A stretch of 28,528 nucleotides of DNA from a virus. The translations under genes and the position numbers were made by a program. This document shows positions 1 to 8,074 of the stretch, one piece after another; the first letter of the stretch is position 1, and each line of letters opens with the position of its first letter. The DNA is taken from the IMG/VR virus record IMGVR_UViG_3300038701_001414, positions 1 through 28,528 of that record; one strand, 5' to 3'. The notes below the pieces were generated by a model. That model was given only the letters and a program-made list of their open reading frames with translations. It was not told the DNA's origin and did not search any database.

Positions 1-507
1 GGATGCCCATTTCACTCCGACTGACTCAGCAGAATCAGCCTCAAGTCTTTGACCATCGGACCCGACAGCCAATCTTGCAGCTGCTGAAGATGTCCGAGAG
101 ATTAGATCTCCTTTCGTTGTTTGAGGAGTAATAGCATCAAAAGATGTCTCGACTCCTCCCAGTATTTGAAAAAATGTCCCATCATACATGACGATGCAGA
201 TTTGTCCATTCTTAATGTCATCAGTGATCAAGGCATCAGATCCATTCTTTTTGATGGCTGTTGCCCCGATTGAGTTGACATTTAATGTTGCAGCTCCCGT
301 GATAGCGAAATTTGCTTTGAATTTAACAACAAGACCAGCAGATAGAGATGATATATCTGAGTCAATTGTGACGGCGAAATTGTTGCTTGATCCTGTGGCT
401 ACAGCGTAGTCCCCAGCATTCTCAAGCACATCGGTCCGCAGGTCGTTGTAATCCGAGGCATTTGCGACTTGCCCTGATGCCACGGATGCTGATGAGATAT
501 TTGACAT
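1..507 (-). CDS. Tail fibre / receptor-binding protein, N-terminal part (runs off window)
   Basis: The first 169 codons of a structural protein run off the left edge, so the 3' end is missing. The protein starts MSNISSASVASGQVANASDY and holds a beta-rich segment that ends in a TTKGDLISRTSS...RLAVGSDGQRLEADS...GVKW motif. That motif recurs in phage tail-fibre and tail-spike proteins just before the trimeric distal part. It is the last visible gene of the tail module, where fibres normally sit. The ATG follows the upstream stop by a few bases in an A-rich context (CAATAAAAATTTATG) with no Shine-Dalgarno. Fibre assignment is by motif and position; the receptor-binding end is not in view. Confidence 0.7.
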   Translation of the reverse strand, partial: MSNISSASVASGQVANASDYNDLRTDVLENAGDYAVATGSSNNFAVTIDSDISSLSAGLVVKFKANFAITGAATLNVNSIGATAIKKNGSDALITDDIKNGQICIVMYDGTFFQILGGVETSFDAITPQTTKGDLISRTSSAAARLAVGSDGQRLEADSAESVGVKWAS

Positions 508-513
508 AAATTT

Positions 514-1152
514 TTATTGATTAAGTGTAATAGTGACCTGCACTGTTGTGTCCTCTCCTGAGGCTTTCACATAAGACGGATCAAAAAGTGCATGATTGAA
601 TAAACGTCCATCTCCTAGACTCAGCGAGGCACTGTCGCAGTAAGTTCCGAATTCATAATATGTGTCATCCGATAGCTCAGCGTCCGCCCAAAAGAATTGA
701 AGTGTGATCTGATTTGCAGCAGTGATTGATGATGTTGATTTTGCTTTTCTATCTAATGCATTCCCTAGTTCTGTATCAGCTGCATCTGGAGTTGTGTTGT
801 CGTCTCCGATTTCTCCGTGAGTGATTTCGAGCGTATAATTTTGATCTCCTTTCAAGTGATGAATCATGAGATTTCTCCCACGCTCATCCGAAGTGACAAC
901 AAGATTCCGCACCTCTGTGGCTGTAGCAATAAAGTATTTTGATTGAATCGATTTCACTGTTTCACAAATTTCTGTGCAGCCTGTTCTCTTGATGTGCTCT
1001 TGAACAGCATCAACCATCCCCGATCTGTATCGGTTCACTGTGATGATTCCTTTCGGAGTCGCTCCATCAGGCACGCTCACAATGTTTTTGATCATGTTGA
1101 AGTGCTTGAATACATCCTTGAGGCTGACTGTTTTTTTCTTTGATTTTCTCAT
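514..1152 (-). CDS. Phage tail/baseplate structural protein
   Basis: A 212-residue protein starting MRKSKKKTVSLKDV. The 110-residue C-terminal half has a layout known from many baseplate and distal-tail proteins. A Thr/Asp/Ala stretch (DDNTTPDAADTELGNAL) is followed by a beta strand (ITLQFFWADAEL), an E-F-G segment, a GDGRLFNHALF motif and a closing strand (VQVTITL). It lies between the hub-like gene and the fibre gene, consistent with a fibre-attachment role. An upstream in-frame ATG at 1215 would overlap the previous gene by about 40 bases. The internal ATG at 1152 sits 22 bases after that stop, in the AATAAAAAAAATATG context typical of this genome, so it is preferred. Exact role unknown. 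Confidence 0.65.
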   Translation of the reverse strand: MRKSKKKTVSLKDVFKHFNMIKNIVSVPDGATPKGIITVNRYRSGMVDAVQEHIKRTGCTEICETVKSIQSKYFIATATEVRNLVVTSDERGRNLMIHHLKGDQNYTLEITHGEIGDDNTTPDAADTELGNALDRKAKSTSSITAANQITLQFFWADAELSDDTYYEFGTYCDSASLSLGDGRLFNHALFDPSYVKASGEDTTVQVTITLNQ

Positions 1153-1174
1153 ATTTTTTTTATTATCCACAGGT

Positions 1175-2590
1175 TTATCCCCATGATCCGAATCCCCAGA
1201 CAAGCTCATTTGCATCTGGACCCCAGTTGTAAGGTCCGCTTGATTTAACTGGAGTCAAGCCCTCAACAACATTGATCGGCTCTGAGAATGTCTGCAGTCG
1301 CTTAATGATTTGGGAGTCCGTGACGACGAGCTTTTTCCCTTGAGATAGAAGCCCGACCATCATATCTGTGAATCCGATCTCTCCTGAGGCGATGAAGTAG
1401 CAGACGAATTCCATCTCTGTGGGAGTTCTCATTCGAGCATCTATCCGATTGATTTTGAAATACTTGTCGATGCCGAATTCATCTGAATTGATTCGTACTT
1501 GCTGCCCTGTCCTCCATCCAGTCGTCGATGTTCTGAATGACCCCTCATAGCTTCCATCAAGCCACTTGAGCAGCTGAGCCTTTCCGAAAGAGAATGCCTC
1601 ATCGATTGAAATGATTTCAGGCTCGTTTTTGAGGTCTTGATATTCCCCATAAGTAGTGACTGAGCTGTGATCTTTGATTTGTGTAATCAGCCGAATGTGA
1701 GCATCTCCATAGATCTTGACCTCTTGACCCGATGTTGGTTTGGTCCCGTCAGGAAATTTCACGGCTTTCTCTGCAAAATTGTATAGGCAATCATAATCAG
1801 CAGGATCATGCAGCTGATCGGTCCCGACAGTTTGTGCCACCCCTGCCACTGTCACAGAGACATCTGAGTATTTATATATGCAAGAAAAAACTCTCTGAGT
1901 TCCATCAGCCTCGTAGATATCAGGAGTATCTCCCGCCCCATAGGTAAATTTATATTCTCCCCCAACTAAATAGATCGAATTACGAAGCTCGAGAATGTTT
2001 CGTCTGAAGTTGAGAGATGAAAAGACTGAATTCCCTTGAGTGTCATCGATCTCATAGGGAGCAGAGTTCGTCACTTCATCAAAAAATTGAATGTTCTTTG
2101 TTTCATCCACATACCAGTCCCATCCGATAATGTCAGCTATTCGCTGCAAGCATTTTGATACAGGCTCATAGTTGAATCTGATTGAGCTGATTGTGGGAGT
2201 TCCAGATGCGACTCCTGTTGATGTGAATCCTGATGTGAATGTGCTGATGATATCGTCGATGATCGCTTCCGCTGTCTGGTTCTCGTATGACTTAGCAACA
2301 AGTTTTCGATCAAGGTCGAATGAGTAGTCTTTGCATCTGAACACATGACGCTGGAGAAGCCCTCCGACGACTTGCTCATCTTTCTCAACAATTTTCCCTG
2401 CAAAGATTTTTGTTGCCCCGAGATACAATTCAACGACATCAGAAAGATCAGGCATTGATCTGCCTGTCTTTTTAAGCATTGAGAATTCGAGAGTGTCAGG
2501 CTCTTTTGTCAATCCCTGTGCATAGATAATGCTTTTATAATCTATGTCACTGCTTCTGTCTGTTGTCGCAATGTTGATTGTAACTGACAT
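1175..2590 (-). CDS. Tail hub / tail-associated protein
   Basis: A 471-residue protein directly downstream of the tape measure, separated by only a few bases (TAATATATG). It is beta-rich, without membrane segments or recognisable enzymatic motifs. The early part (DTLEFSMLKKTG, LYLGATKIFAGKIVEKDE, FRCKDYSFDLDRKLV) resembles the ring-forming domains of baseplate hub proteins, and the middle part (IADIIGWDWYVDETKNIQFF) is typical of gp27/gp44-like hub families. In siphoviruses this position is taken by distal tail or tail-associated proteins that close the tip and anchor fibres. No peptidoglycan hydrolase domain is visible. The structural role is confident; the precise family is inferred. Confidence 0.65.
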   Translation of the reverse strand: MSVTINIATTDRSSDIDYKSIIYAQGLTKEPDTLEFSMLKKTGRSMPDLSDVVELYLGATKIFAGKIVEKDEQVVGGLLQRHVFRCKDYSFDLDRKLVAKSYENQTAEAIIDDIISTFTSGFTSTGVASGTPTISSIRFNYEPVSKCLQRIADIIGWDWYVDETKNIQFFDEVTNSAPYEIDDTQGNSVFSSLNFRRNILELRNSIYLVGGEYKFTYGAGDTPDIYEADGTQRVFSCIYKYSDVSVTVAGVAQTVGTDQLHDPADYDCLYNFAEKAVKFPDGTKPTSGQEVKIYGDAHIRLITQIKDHSSVTTYGEYQDLKNEPEIISIDEAFSFGKAQLLKWLDGSYEGSFRTSTTGWRTGQQVRINSDEFGIDKYFKINRIDARMRTPTEMEFVCYFIASGEIGFTDMMVGLLSQGKKLVVTDSQIIKRLQTFSEPINVVEGLTPVKSSGPYNWGPDANELVWGFGSWG

Positions 2591-2593
2591 ATA

Positions 2594-4522
2594 TTAGACT
2601 TTGATTCTTCTCTTAATTTCAAGAGCTAATTCATCGGCAAGCATTCTCGCATGATCACGTCCAGTCATAACTGGTCCATTGAAATTGATCACGAGACCAC
2701 CACCACCGCCGAAGCCAGCAGCTGCTGCAGCTCTACCATTTGCCCCAGATAGAGGGACAACTGCCTCTGGTCCTGCTTCTCCAATTAGAGCGAGAGTCGG
2801 ACTTGTAACAATTCCACCCTTAGCAAGTCGAGGAATTTGCGAAAGAGCAGGGATAGGGATGCCGAGCTTTTCCCCTCCAGCCTTTGCAATGTTGTTGACC
2901 ATTGAAATAAATGAGTTGATCTTGTCGATGATACTGTTGATCATTCCTTTCACTACATCGCCAATCGACCTTGCTGCTGCAGTTGATTTCTCTTTGATCG
3001 CTTCCCATAGTCCTCCCCACGCCTCAACGACAGGAGCTGTGAGATCACGAAACATCGCAGAGATAGAATCCCAAAGATCTTTGACTCCATTCTTGAGCCC
3101 GCCCCAGATCTCTTGTCCTTTGTCTCTGATAGACCCCCACATCTCTCCCCAAAATTCGCTGATAGTAACGAGCCCCTCAGAGAACATTTGAGAGAGTCCC
3201 GCCCAGAATACCGAGATGAATTCAATGATACTTGCAAAGACCTCAAAGATATTGATCCCCATCGACTGAAAAGCTAGATCAACAAGACCAACAACAAATG
3301 ATGTGAAGAATAAGAAGTTTGCTTTTATGTTTTCAAAAGTTGTGACGAAATAGTTTTTGATGCCATTCCACACTGCCTCAGTAGCTGCCTTGATTTCATC
3401 CCAATGTCTCACGATCAGCATGACCCCAGCGATAAGAGCCCCGAAAGGTCCTGAGACGATGAGAGCAACTTTCCCAATGATTGAGTTTGAAATTGTCTCC
3501 CATACAGTTGCGACCTTCTCTTTGACAATGTCCCAATGCTTGACCATCCAGACGATCCCAGCGACGACACCACCAATGATCGCACCACCAATCAAGAATG
3601 GAGCGAGAGCGACAGCAGCTGCAACAAAACCAGTGATTGCTGCATAGATAGCAGGTAAGAGCCCACCAATAATGACCCCAGCGACAATGATGAGGACAGA
3701 CTTATGTTCCATCAGCCATGAGGACAGCTGTTGAATCTTTGTAATGAAAACACCGATGCTCTGAATGACGCTCGGCAGTTTGTTGACAGCGAAGTCTGCC
3801 ATCTTCTCGATAAGAGGGGCAAAGACAGGGATCAATTGCTCTCCGATGGCTTGCTTTGCATTGATCAGGTTCACTTTCATTTGTTCAAATTTTTCTCCCA
3901 CAGTAGGCACATGATCTCCCAGCTTCCCGAGGGATGTTTCAGCAGCTTCAAGAGTTGCTGTCATGAAAGCTGTTTCACGAGACATGTCTGCATTCGCTCC
4001 CATCAATTCCTCAATCCGAGCACGCACACGACCTGAAGAAATCCCGAAAGTATCGAGACGAGGAATCGATTGATTGGCAAGCATCAATGCGAAATTTTCC
4101 ATTGATTCAGTTGGACCAGATCCCATCGCACCACCAAGACGGACCGCTGTATTCATCAGCTTCGCCATCTCATCCTCTGATCCAGCAAGTCCCATCGCCA
4201 TCAGTTTGTTTCCTGACTCCATCAAAGAAACGTCATCAACAAGTCCAAGAGTCGCAGCTCTCATGTTGTCCATGACCTCAGCAGATGCGTCAATAGATTT
4301 TGCCAATGCATCGAATGTTAATTGTGTTCTTTCGTTTTGAGCTGCATCAATAGCAAGTTTCCCAGCAAGCCCCACGGCAGCAACTCCCACTCCCGCAAGA
4401 GCAAGTCCGAATTTCTTTGAAGCATCCTCAGCTCCTTTTAGGGAACCATGAAAGCTCTTCAGTCCTTTTGATGCCTCGTCTCTCATCCGCAGGATGATGT
4501 CGAGAGTGGTTGATTTTGCCAT
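2594..4522 (-). CDS. Tail tape measure protein
   Basis: A 642-residue protein that sets tail length and is ejected with DNA. Residues about 1-250 are helical and resemble the TP901-type core (FDALAKSIDAS, NKLMAMGLAGSEDEM, IGEQLIPVFAPL). Residues about 270-400 hold several hydrophobic helices (VLIIVAGVIIGGLLPAIYAA, APFLIGGAIIGGVVAGIVWM) separated by repeated W-x-x-I/V-K segments. The C-terminus carries the frequent tape-measure motif LAKGGIVTSPTLALIGEAGPEAVVPLS and then a Gly/Ala-rich linker. By the usual rule of about 1.5 angstrom per residue, the tail would be of the order of 100 nm. It follows the frameshifted chaperone pair, as in lambda-like phages. No lysozyme or peptidase insertion is seen. 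Confidence 0.92.
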   Translation of the reverse strand: MAKSTTLDIILRMRDEASKGLKSFHGSLKGAEDASKKFGLALAGVGVAAVGLAGKLAIDAAQNERTQLTFDALAKSIDASAEVMDNMRAATLGLVDDVSLMESGNKLMAMGLAGSEDEMAKLMNTAVRLGGAMGSGPTESMENFALMLANQSIPRLDTFGISSGRVRARIEELMGANADMSRETAFMTATLEAAETSLGKLGDHVPTVGEKFEQMKVNLINAKQAIGEQLIPVFAPLIEKMADFAVNKLPSVIQSIGVFITKIQQLSSWLMEHKSVLIIVAGVIIGGLLPAIYAAITGFVAAAVALAPFLIGGAIIGGVVAGIVWMVKHWDIVKEKVATVWETISNSIIGKVALIVSGPFGALIAGVMLIVRHWDEIKAATEAVWNGIKNYFVTTFENIKANFLFFTSFVVGLVDLAFQSMGINIFEVFASIIEFISVFWAGLSQMFSEGLVTISEFWGEMWGSIRDKGQEIWGGLKNGVKDLWDSISAMFRDLTAPVVEAWGGLWEAIKEKSTAAARSIGDVVKGMINSIIDKINSFISMVNNIAKAGGEKLGIPIPALSQIPRLAKGGIVTSPTLALIGEAGPEAVVPLSGANGRAAAAAGFGGGGGLVINFNGPVMTGRDHARMLADELALEIKRRIKV

Positions 4523-4524
4523 AG

Positions 4525-4713
4525 TTATTTGAATTTAGGTTGCTTGTTTTGCTTCTCACGCTTGTGAGCGATCATCCTTGCAAGCGTCATGATGAATTCT
4601 ATCGGTTGATCATGATATTCGTCCCATGTCCACCCCATCTCATGACAGAGTAGAGAGACAGTCATCATGTCAGTGAGCTCTGCTGACTTACCAGCGAAAT
4701 AGCGACTCCACAT
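4525..4713 (-). CDS. Tail assembly chaperone, frameshift extension (gpT-like)
   Basis: This short frame lies between the chaperone gene and the tape measure. From the first ATG it encodes 62 residues (MWSRYFAGKSAELTDMMTVS...), but the frame is open further upstream to 4755 and overlaps the end of the preceding gene in the -1 frame. That is the lambda G/GT layout, in which the extension is made only as a fusion after ribosomal frameshifting. The extension carries helical, Trp-rich segments (MGWTWDEYHDQPIEFIMTLARM) and a basic tail, as in gpT-like extensions that recruit the tape measure. The ATG at 4713 is therefore probably not a true start. Independent translation cannot be excluded. Confidence 0.7.
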   Translation of the reverse strand: MWSRYFAGKSAELTDMMTVSLLCHEMGWTWDEYHDQPIEFIMTLARMIAHKREKQNKQPKFK

Positions 4714-4730
4714 GTATCGCTCATAATCTA

Positions 4731-5156
4731 CTATTTCGCCGTTTGAAAAAGCGATTCAAGCAGAGGAGAAAGTTTCTGGATTACAGCGTCATAATCAGCA
4801 GGGTTCCCATCAAGGAGAATATCAGCGAGTTGCTTGTTGTCTGTGATGACAGGAGATTCAGCTTGAGTATTTTCAGGCTGTGCTGCCTTGTAAGAGACAA
4901 CTCCCAGCTCAAGGATTTTTTCTTCCATGTCGATTTGAATCTCAGCGTTGATGTCGCTTGTTTGTGCTTGCTTTGGATTGTTCGGATCAGGCTTCACTGT
5001 CATTCCTGACAGAGTGGTCCGCTTCAATTTGTTTCGCTCTCGGGCAGTGAAAAATGTTTTCACTTCAATCTCTGCCCCTGACGGAGCGATGAATTTTTCC
5101 ACCGCTCCTGATGTTTTTTCAACAGTTGACTCTGGCTTTGTGATTGGATCAGTCAT
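4731..5156 (-). CDS. Tail assembly chaperone (gpG-like)
   Basis: A 141-residue soluble protein immediately upstream of the tape measure, with a frameshift extension downstream. The N-terminal half has the motif GAEIEVKTFFTARERNKLKR, common in tail-assembly chaperones. The C-terminal half is helical (QIDMEEKILELGVVS; LADILLDGNPADYDAVIQKL). Such chaperones coat the tape measure until tube protein polymerises around it, and are absent from virions. The start has the context GAGAAAAAAATATG. The assignment rests on the motif, the size and the conserved gene order (tube, chaperone, tape measure). Confidence 0.8.
   Translation of the reverse strand: MTDPITKPESTVEKTSGAVEKFIAPSGAEIEVKTFFTARERNKLKRTTLSGMTVKPDPNNPKQAQTSDINAEIQIDMEEKILELGVVSYKAAQPENTQAESPVITDNKQLADILLDGNPADYDAVIQKLSPLLESLFQTAK
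4745..4751 (-). other. Candidate -1 ribosomal frameshift site
   Basis: On the minus strand CTTTTTC spans codons CTT-TTT-C of the chaperone, five codons before its TAG stop. The -1 frame is closed by TGA at 4756-4758 and is open from 4755 to the end of the extension. Any -1 slip must therefore happen in the short stretch 4755-4731, where this T-run is the only homopolymer that allows re-pairing (TTT slips onto TTT). The fusion junction would read ...LESLF-SNGEIVDYERYMWSRY. It is not a perfect X-XXY-YYZ heptamer, so a P-site slip is the likelier mechanism. Inferred from geometry. Confidence 0.55.
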
Positions 5157-5183
5157 ATTTTTTTCTCGGGATTACCCTGTTAT

Positions 5184-6176
5184 TTAGTAAGAAGTTTGTA
5201 AGTTAGTCACAGTGACCTCAATTGATTCAGTGTCAGTCGCATCATAGTGAGCTCTGAAGCTGATCGATTGCATGATCATGTCGTTGATCTTCACAGGTCG
5301 ACTCACTTCCATGATTGTCGCATTGTATAGATCAATTAAGATTTGAGGATCTGCTGCTGTTCCGATAGTCACGTCAGTGTTTTGAAGATCGATCCGCAGT
5401 GCTTTCTTAGTCCCAGCAAGCATGTCTGTTTGGAATGTAGAAGCTCCCTCCCATAATGCCTCGAGTTCTCCCTCGATCATCAGAGACTTGTTCAAGAAGT
5501 CTGTCGGCTCTGTATCTCCTAGAATATCGTCATCCTCAAGGTTTTGAGAGATTGTCAGTGAAAGTCCTTTGATTGTTGTTGCTGACGCTCCTGATAGCCC
5601 TGATTGAGCAGATGCCATCTTGAATGTCATGTGCTGTGGCAGGAATCTGTTTTCAACAGCGACACTCGGAGAAAGAGTTGCTGTCTCTCTTTTCTTCGCT
5701 CTTCCAGATCCAGAGAATTCGATGTATTTACCAAGTTCAACAGAGATTGTCAGAGTGTTAAGCATGAAGAGTGCATGCTTGTAATCTTGCCCTCCGACTG
5801 GATCATCAACGAATAGAGAAAGTGCTTGATGTTGAGAAGATTGCCCAACAGTTAGGACGTGATCATAGACATTCCCTGATGCATCCCCATTTGATGATGT
5901 TGAGAGTGACCCCAATACATTCAACAGTAGGAGAACAATTGAGTCGTCTGTGACATATCCTTTGATTGAATTCACGTCGACATATTCCTTGACAACATCT
6001 GCTCCGATAGAGTCTTCGATCACTCCGAGAGCTTGTTCATCAATAACTTTGTCAGACATTTCATCGATCTGAAAGTCGACGATTGGTAGGTAAAAGTCAG
6101 CAGCTGATTCAGCTGTCCCTCGAGACGTTTCTTTTGCGATTCCGACTTGAAGTCGTCGCCCAATTCCTTTTGCCAT
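5184..6176 (-). CDS. Major tail tube protein
   Basis: A 330-residue beta-rich protein starting MAKGIGRRLQVGIAKETSRGTA, an N-terminus typical of tail-tube proteins (K-E-T-x-R-G-T). Later segments (GYVTDDSIVLLLLNVLGS, KHALFMLNTLTISVELGKYIEFSG, KSLMIEGELEALWEG) alternate strands as in the gpV/Hcp-like tube fold. It lies between the terminator and small proteins upstream and the tail-assembly chaperone downstream, the standard place for the tube subunit. It is longer than lambda gpV, close to the size of tube proteins that carry an added domain. The start context is ATAAAACAAATTTATGG without a Shine-Dalgarno. Confidence 0.85.
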   Translation of the reverse strand: MAKGIGRRLQVGIAKETSRGTAESAADFYLPIVDFQIDEMSDKVIDEQALGVIEDSIGADVVKEYVDVNSIKGYVTDDSIVLLLLNVLGSLSTSSNGDASGNVYDHVLTVGQSSQHQALSLFVDDPVGGQDYKHALFMLNTLTISVELGKYIEFSGSGRAKKRETATLSPSVAVENRFLPQHMTFKMASAQSGLSGASATTIKGLSLTISQNLEDDDILGDTEPTDFLNKSLMIEGELEALWEGASTFQTDMLAGTKKALRIDLQNTDVTIGTAADPQILIDLYNATIMEVSRPVKINDMIMQSISFRAHYDATDTESIEVTVTNLQTSY

Positions 6177-6196
6177 AAATTTGTTTTATTGATTGA

Positions 6197-6394
6197 TTAG
6201 ATTTTTTTTCTTTGTTTCTCCCATTTAGCCTGAGCCTCTGCTGGAGAAGTAGCTTCGATGCTCATTGTTTTGTATTCCCCATCCCCTGCAAAGTGGAATC
6301 TCTGGATGCGACCTTTCTTTTCTTTTGGCTTTGACGGAGCAGCTGATTTGTTTTCATACCCTGTCATCGCTTTGTTTTTTGATTCTTCATTCAT
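6197..6394 (-). CDS. Small basic protein of the tail module, unknown
   Basis: A 65-residue hydrophilic, Lys-rich protein (MNEESKNKAMTGYENKSAAP...). The C-terminal 38 residues may form a small folded unit (RIQRFHFAGDGEYKTMSIEATSPAEAQAKWEK). That segment resembles short domains in which a strand pair precedes an A-EAQ-K-W helix, but no family is assigned. It sits between the tail terminator and the tail-tube gene, so a minor tail or assembly role is plausible by position only. The start follows TTAACATATATATATG. Confidence 0.6.
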   Translation of the reverse strand: MNEESKNKAMTGYENKSAAPSKPKEKKGRIQRFHFAGDGEYKTMSIEATSPAEAQAKWEKQRKKI

Positions 6395-6403
6395 ATATAT
6401 ATG

Positions 6404-6856
6404 TTAATTATAGACGTTATTTGATGCCCTCGCCTCAATGAAAACATTGAACACGATGAATGACTTGTCTCCCGAAGTGATTGCCTCTGGCTGAGTCGTT
6501 GATGGATTTATCTCCCCATCTGAGGCTCCTCCGAGAGTGGAGTTCTCATCGATCTTGTTCAATATCTTTTCAACGAGTTCCTCGACTTCAGTTGCCCCTG
6601 AGATAGAGTCTCCATTCATGACAATTGTGATCGGGAATGTGTATGTCCGCAGCACATCATAATTCGTAAGCCTTTCGCTCTGGACAGCAGCAGTGCTCAT
6701 GATTGCAGCAGGATATTCGTTGATGTTCTTTGCCTCGATTCCCTCTCTGAAGTCATCACTGACAACAAGAGAAAGATCTCCATCAGCAACAAGAGCATCC
6801 AGAATGCTCGTCTTTATCGCTGATTTGATTGTTGTGAGGTTCACTGTTGATGGCAT
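6404..6856 (-). CDS. Tail terminator / tail completion protein
   Basis: A 150-residue alpha/beta protein. The N-terminal helix (LTTIKSAIKTSILDALVADG), the central strand YTFPITIVMNG and the last strand FIVFNVFIEARAS match the layout of gpU-like tail terminators, which cap the tube once the tape-measure length is reached. It lies between the gp10-like neck gene and the tube gene, as expected. No catalytic residues are expected. A minor capsid or neck role is the alternative. Confidence 0.6.
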   Translation of the reverse strand: MPSTVNLTTIKSAIKTSILDALVADGDLSLVVSDDFREGIEAKNINEYPAAIMSTAAVQSERLTNYDVLRTYTFPITIVMNGDSISGATEVEELVEKILNKIDENSTLGGASDGEINPSTTQPEAITSGDKSFIVFNVFIEARASNNVYN

Positions 6857-6860
6857 ATTT

Positions 6861-7283
6861 TTATTGTGCTATCCGATCAACGACCATCTCTGTCGCTTTC
6901 TCGAAATGTTTATTTATCTTTGGCTCTGACTCCTGCACGATTCGGACCATGAAAGGATTTTGATCTCTTCCCTTTAATCCCTCATGAACAATGATCGCAT
7001 AGAATGCTGTCGGACCAACTGACCCGATGAGCCTGTCGGGAGTCGCAGGGCTCAAGCCAATTCCGAATGAAGATGCAAGCCAACCTGTACGCTTGACCCG
7101 AGGTGTTTTGAATTCAAAGATCCCGCTGTTTCCTGAGTCTCCCTCGTTTGCCACTTTCTGCACTTCGGCAAGTCCTGCATTGATTGCTTTCGCATAGATC
7201 GGTTTCGAGTATTGCGGGTACTTCGCAATGTTCTTGATAACTCTTTCGAGCCCTTTGATTTTAACGTCAGCAAATGAGGGCAT
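6861..7283 (-). CDS. HK97 gp10-like head-tail / neck protein
   Basis: A 140-residue protein beginning MPSFADVKIKGLERVIKNIA. The start of HK97-gp10-like proteins is usually a V-x-I-x-G-L-E/D-x-x-x-x-x-L segment, followed by helices and a C-terminal Y-A-x-x-V/I-H-E-G motif. Here that motif is clear (AFYAIIVHEGLKGRDQNPFM), followed by an amphipathic helix. An earlier in-frame ATG at 7340 would overlap the connector gene. The ATG at 7283 lies just after the connector stop (TAATCATATG) and is preferred. Gene order (connector, gp10-like, tail terminator, tube) supports the call. Confidence 0.75.
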   Translation of the reverse strand: MPSFADVKIKGLERVIKNIAKYPQYSKPIYAKAINAGLAEVQKVANEGDSGNSGIFEFKTPRVKRTGWLASSFGIGLSPATPDRLIGSVGPTAFYAIIVHEGLKGRDQNPFMVRIVQESEPKINKHFEKATEMVVDRIAQ

Positions 7284-7287
7284 ATGA

Positions 7288-7929
7288 TTAGAATTTAATT
7301 CTCTTATAACGATTGATGATCTGCTTGTGAGTCTCTTCAAGCATTGTCATCCATTTGATATTGGCTCCATTGAAGCTCGAGCTGTCTTTGCCGTGATCAT
7401 TCCGCCTCCGCCATGCTTTGATGACCAGCTCATCAGCAAGCTCTGAGATATCTTGTGGGAGATTGTGTTGAGACGGATCTCCCTCATTGTCGAAGTCGAT
7501 CAGGAATCCAGCTGTATATGTGACCCGATAATTATTGACTCCTTGATTCAGTTGAAAATAGCAGTGAATCATTCCGCAGAATGAGACTTGAGTTGTATTC
7601 AAAAAGCGATCAAGCTCGAGCTCGTAATCAGAAGCAGGGACCGCAGTCCATGTTTTGTTGTTAGGGAGCCCTGATGCATATTCAAAAGCCGATAATGCAG
7701 TGACAGGGATTTGATCGAGATAGATCTTATATGTCGGATTATCGATTGATAGAAGTTGTTGAGTGTAGACTGTTTGCTTAAAACGTCGATTGCATTGACC
7801 CTCAATGAATTGACTGACTCCATTCACAAGAGCATCGATGACTGAATCGTTTGAAGTTCCATTGTCTCCGATTTTTGCTTTCACTCTTGATTTGTCTGTG
7901 AGTCTAATTGATAGAGCTTGATCTGCCAT
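7288..7929 (-). CDS. Head-tail connector (adaptor) protein
   Basis: A 213-residue protein with the layout of gp6/gp15-like adaptors, which bind under the portal. A helical N-terminal part (SNDSVIDALVNGVSQFIEGQCNRRFKQTVY) resembles the family pattern of a paired helix ending in a C-x-R-x-F segment. Then come strands around IYLDQIPVTALSAFEYA, a segment NYRVTYTAGF, which is very frequent in these proteins, and a closing helical bundle (ISELADELVIKAWRRRNDHG). It lies between capsid-associated genes and the gp10-like gene. The start follows ACTTAACAAAAATATATG. Confidence 0.75.
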   Translation of the reverse strand: MADQALSIRLTDKSRVKAKIGDNGTSNDSVIDALVNGVSQFIEGQCNRRFKQTVYTQQLLSIDNPTYKIYLDQIPVTALSAFEYASGLPNNKTWTAVPASDYELELDRFLNTTQVSFCGMIHCYFQLNQGVNNYRVTYTAGFLIDFDNEGDPSQHNLPQDISELADELVIKAWRRRNDHGKDSSSFNGANIKWMTMLEETHKQIINRYKRIKF

Positions 7930-8074
7930 ATATTTTTGTTAAGTAGGAGCTATCCCCCGCAAGCGAGGGATTCACTCCAATGCTGGTAAATGTCCCGAGG
8001 AGAACAATGACCTTTGGAGGACGAGCCTCCAGCCTGACCCCCCATAATAGAGGGACCAGATGGATGCTAGTCAT
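7904..8074 (-). CDS. Possible small ORF in a structured spacer between capsid and connector genes
   Basis: The spacer between two head genes holds an open frame of 56 codons (MTSIHLVPLLWG...PPKVIVLLGTFTSIGVN...). Its ATG overlaps the stop of the upstream gene (TAATG), and it runs 26 bases into the connector gene. The hydrophobic core VIVLLGTFTSIGV could be a strand or a short membrane segment. The same DNA contains two hairpins: 7954-7969 (minus-strand CCCTCG/CGGGGG around a CTTG loop) and 8015-8031 (TGGAGG/CCTCCA). The spacer may therefore be an RNA element rather than a gene. The upstream context lacks the A-rich stretch of other genes. Tentative. Confidence 0.3.
   Translation of the reverse strand: MTSIHLVPLLWGVRLEARPPKVIVLLGTFTSIGVNPSLAGDSSYLTKIYGRSSSIN

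Noticed and set aside
1163-1171. A perfect DnaA box TTATCCACA
   Set aside because: It lies between tail genes in a late operon, with no other origin feature nearby; probably chance.
2679-3191. A 170-codon frame on the plus strand opposite the tape measure
   Set aside because: It is antisense to a clear tape-measure gene, is Pro/Ser-rich as expected from the reverse of Gly- and Ala-rich codons, and lacks its own leader.
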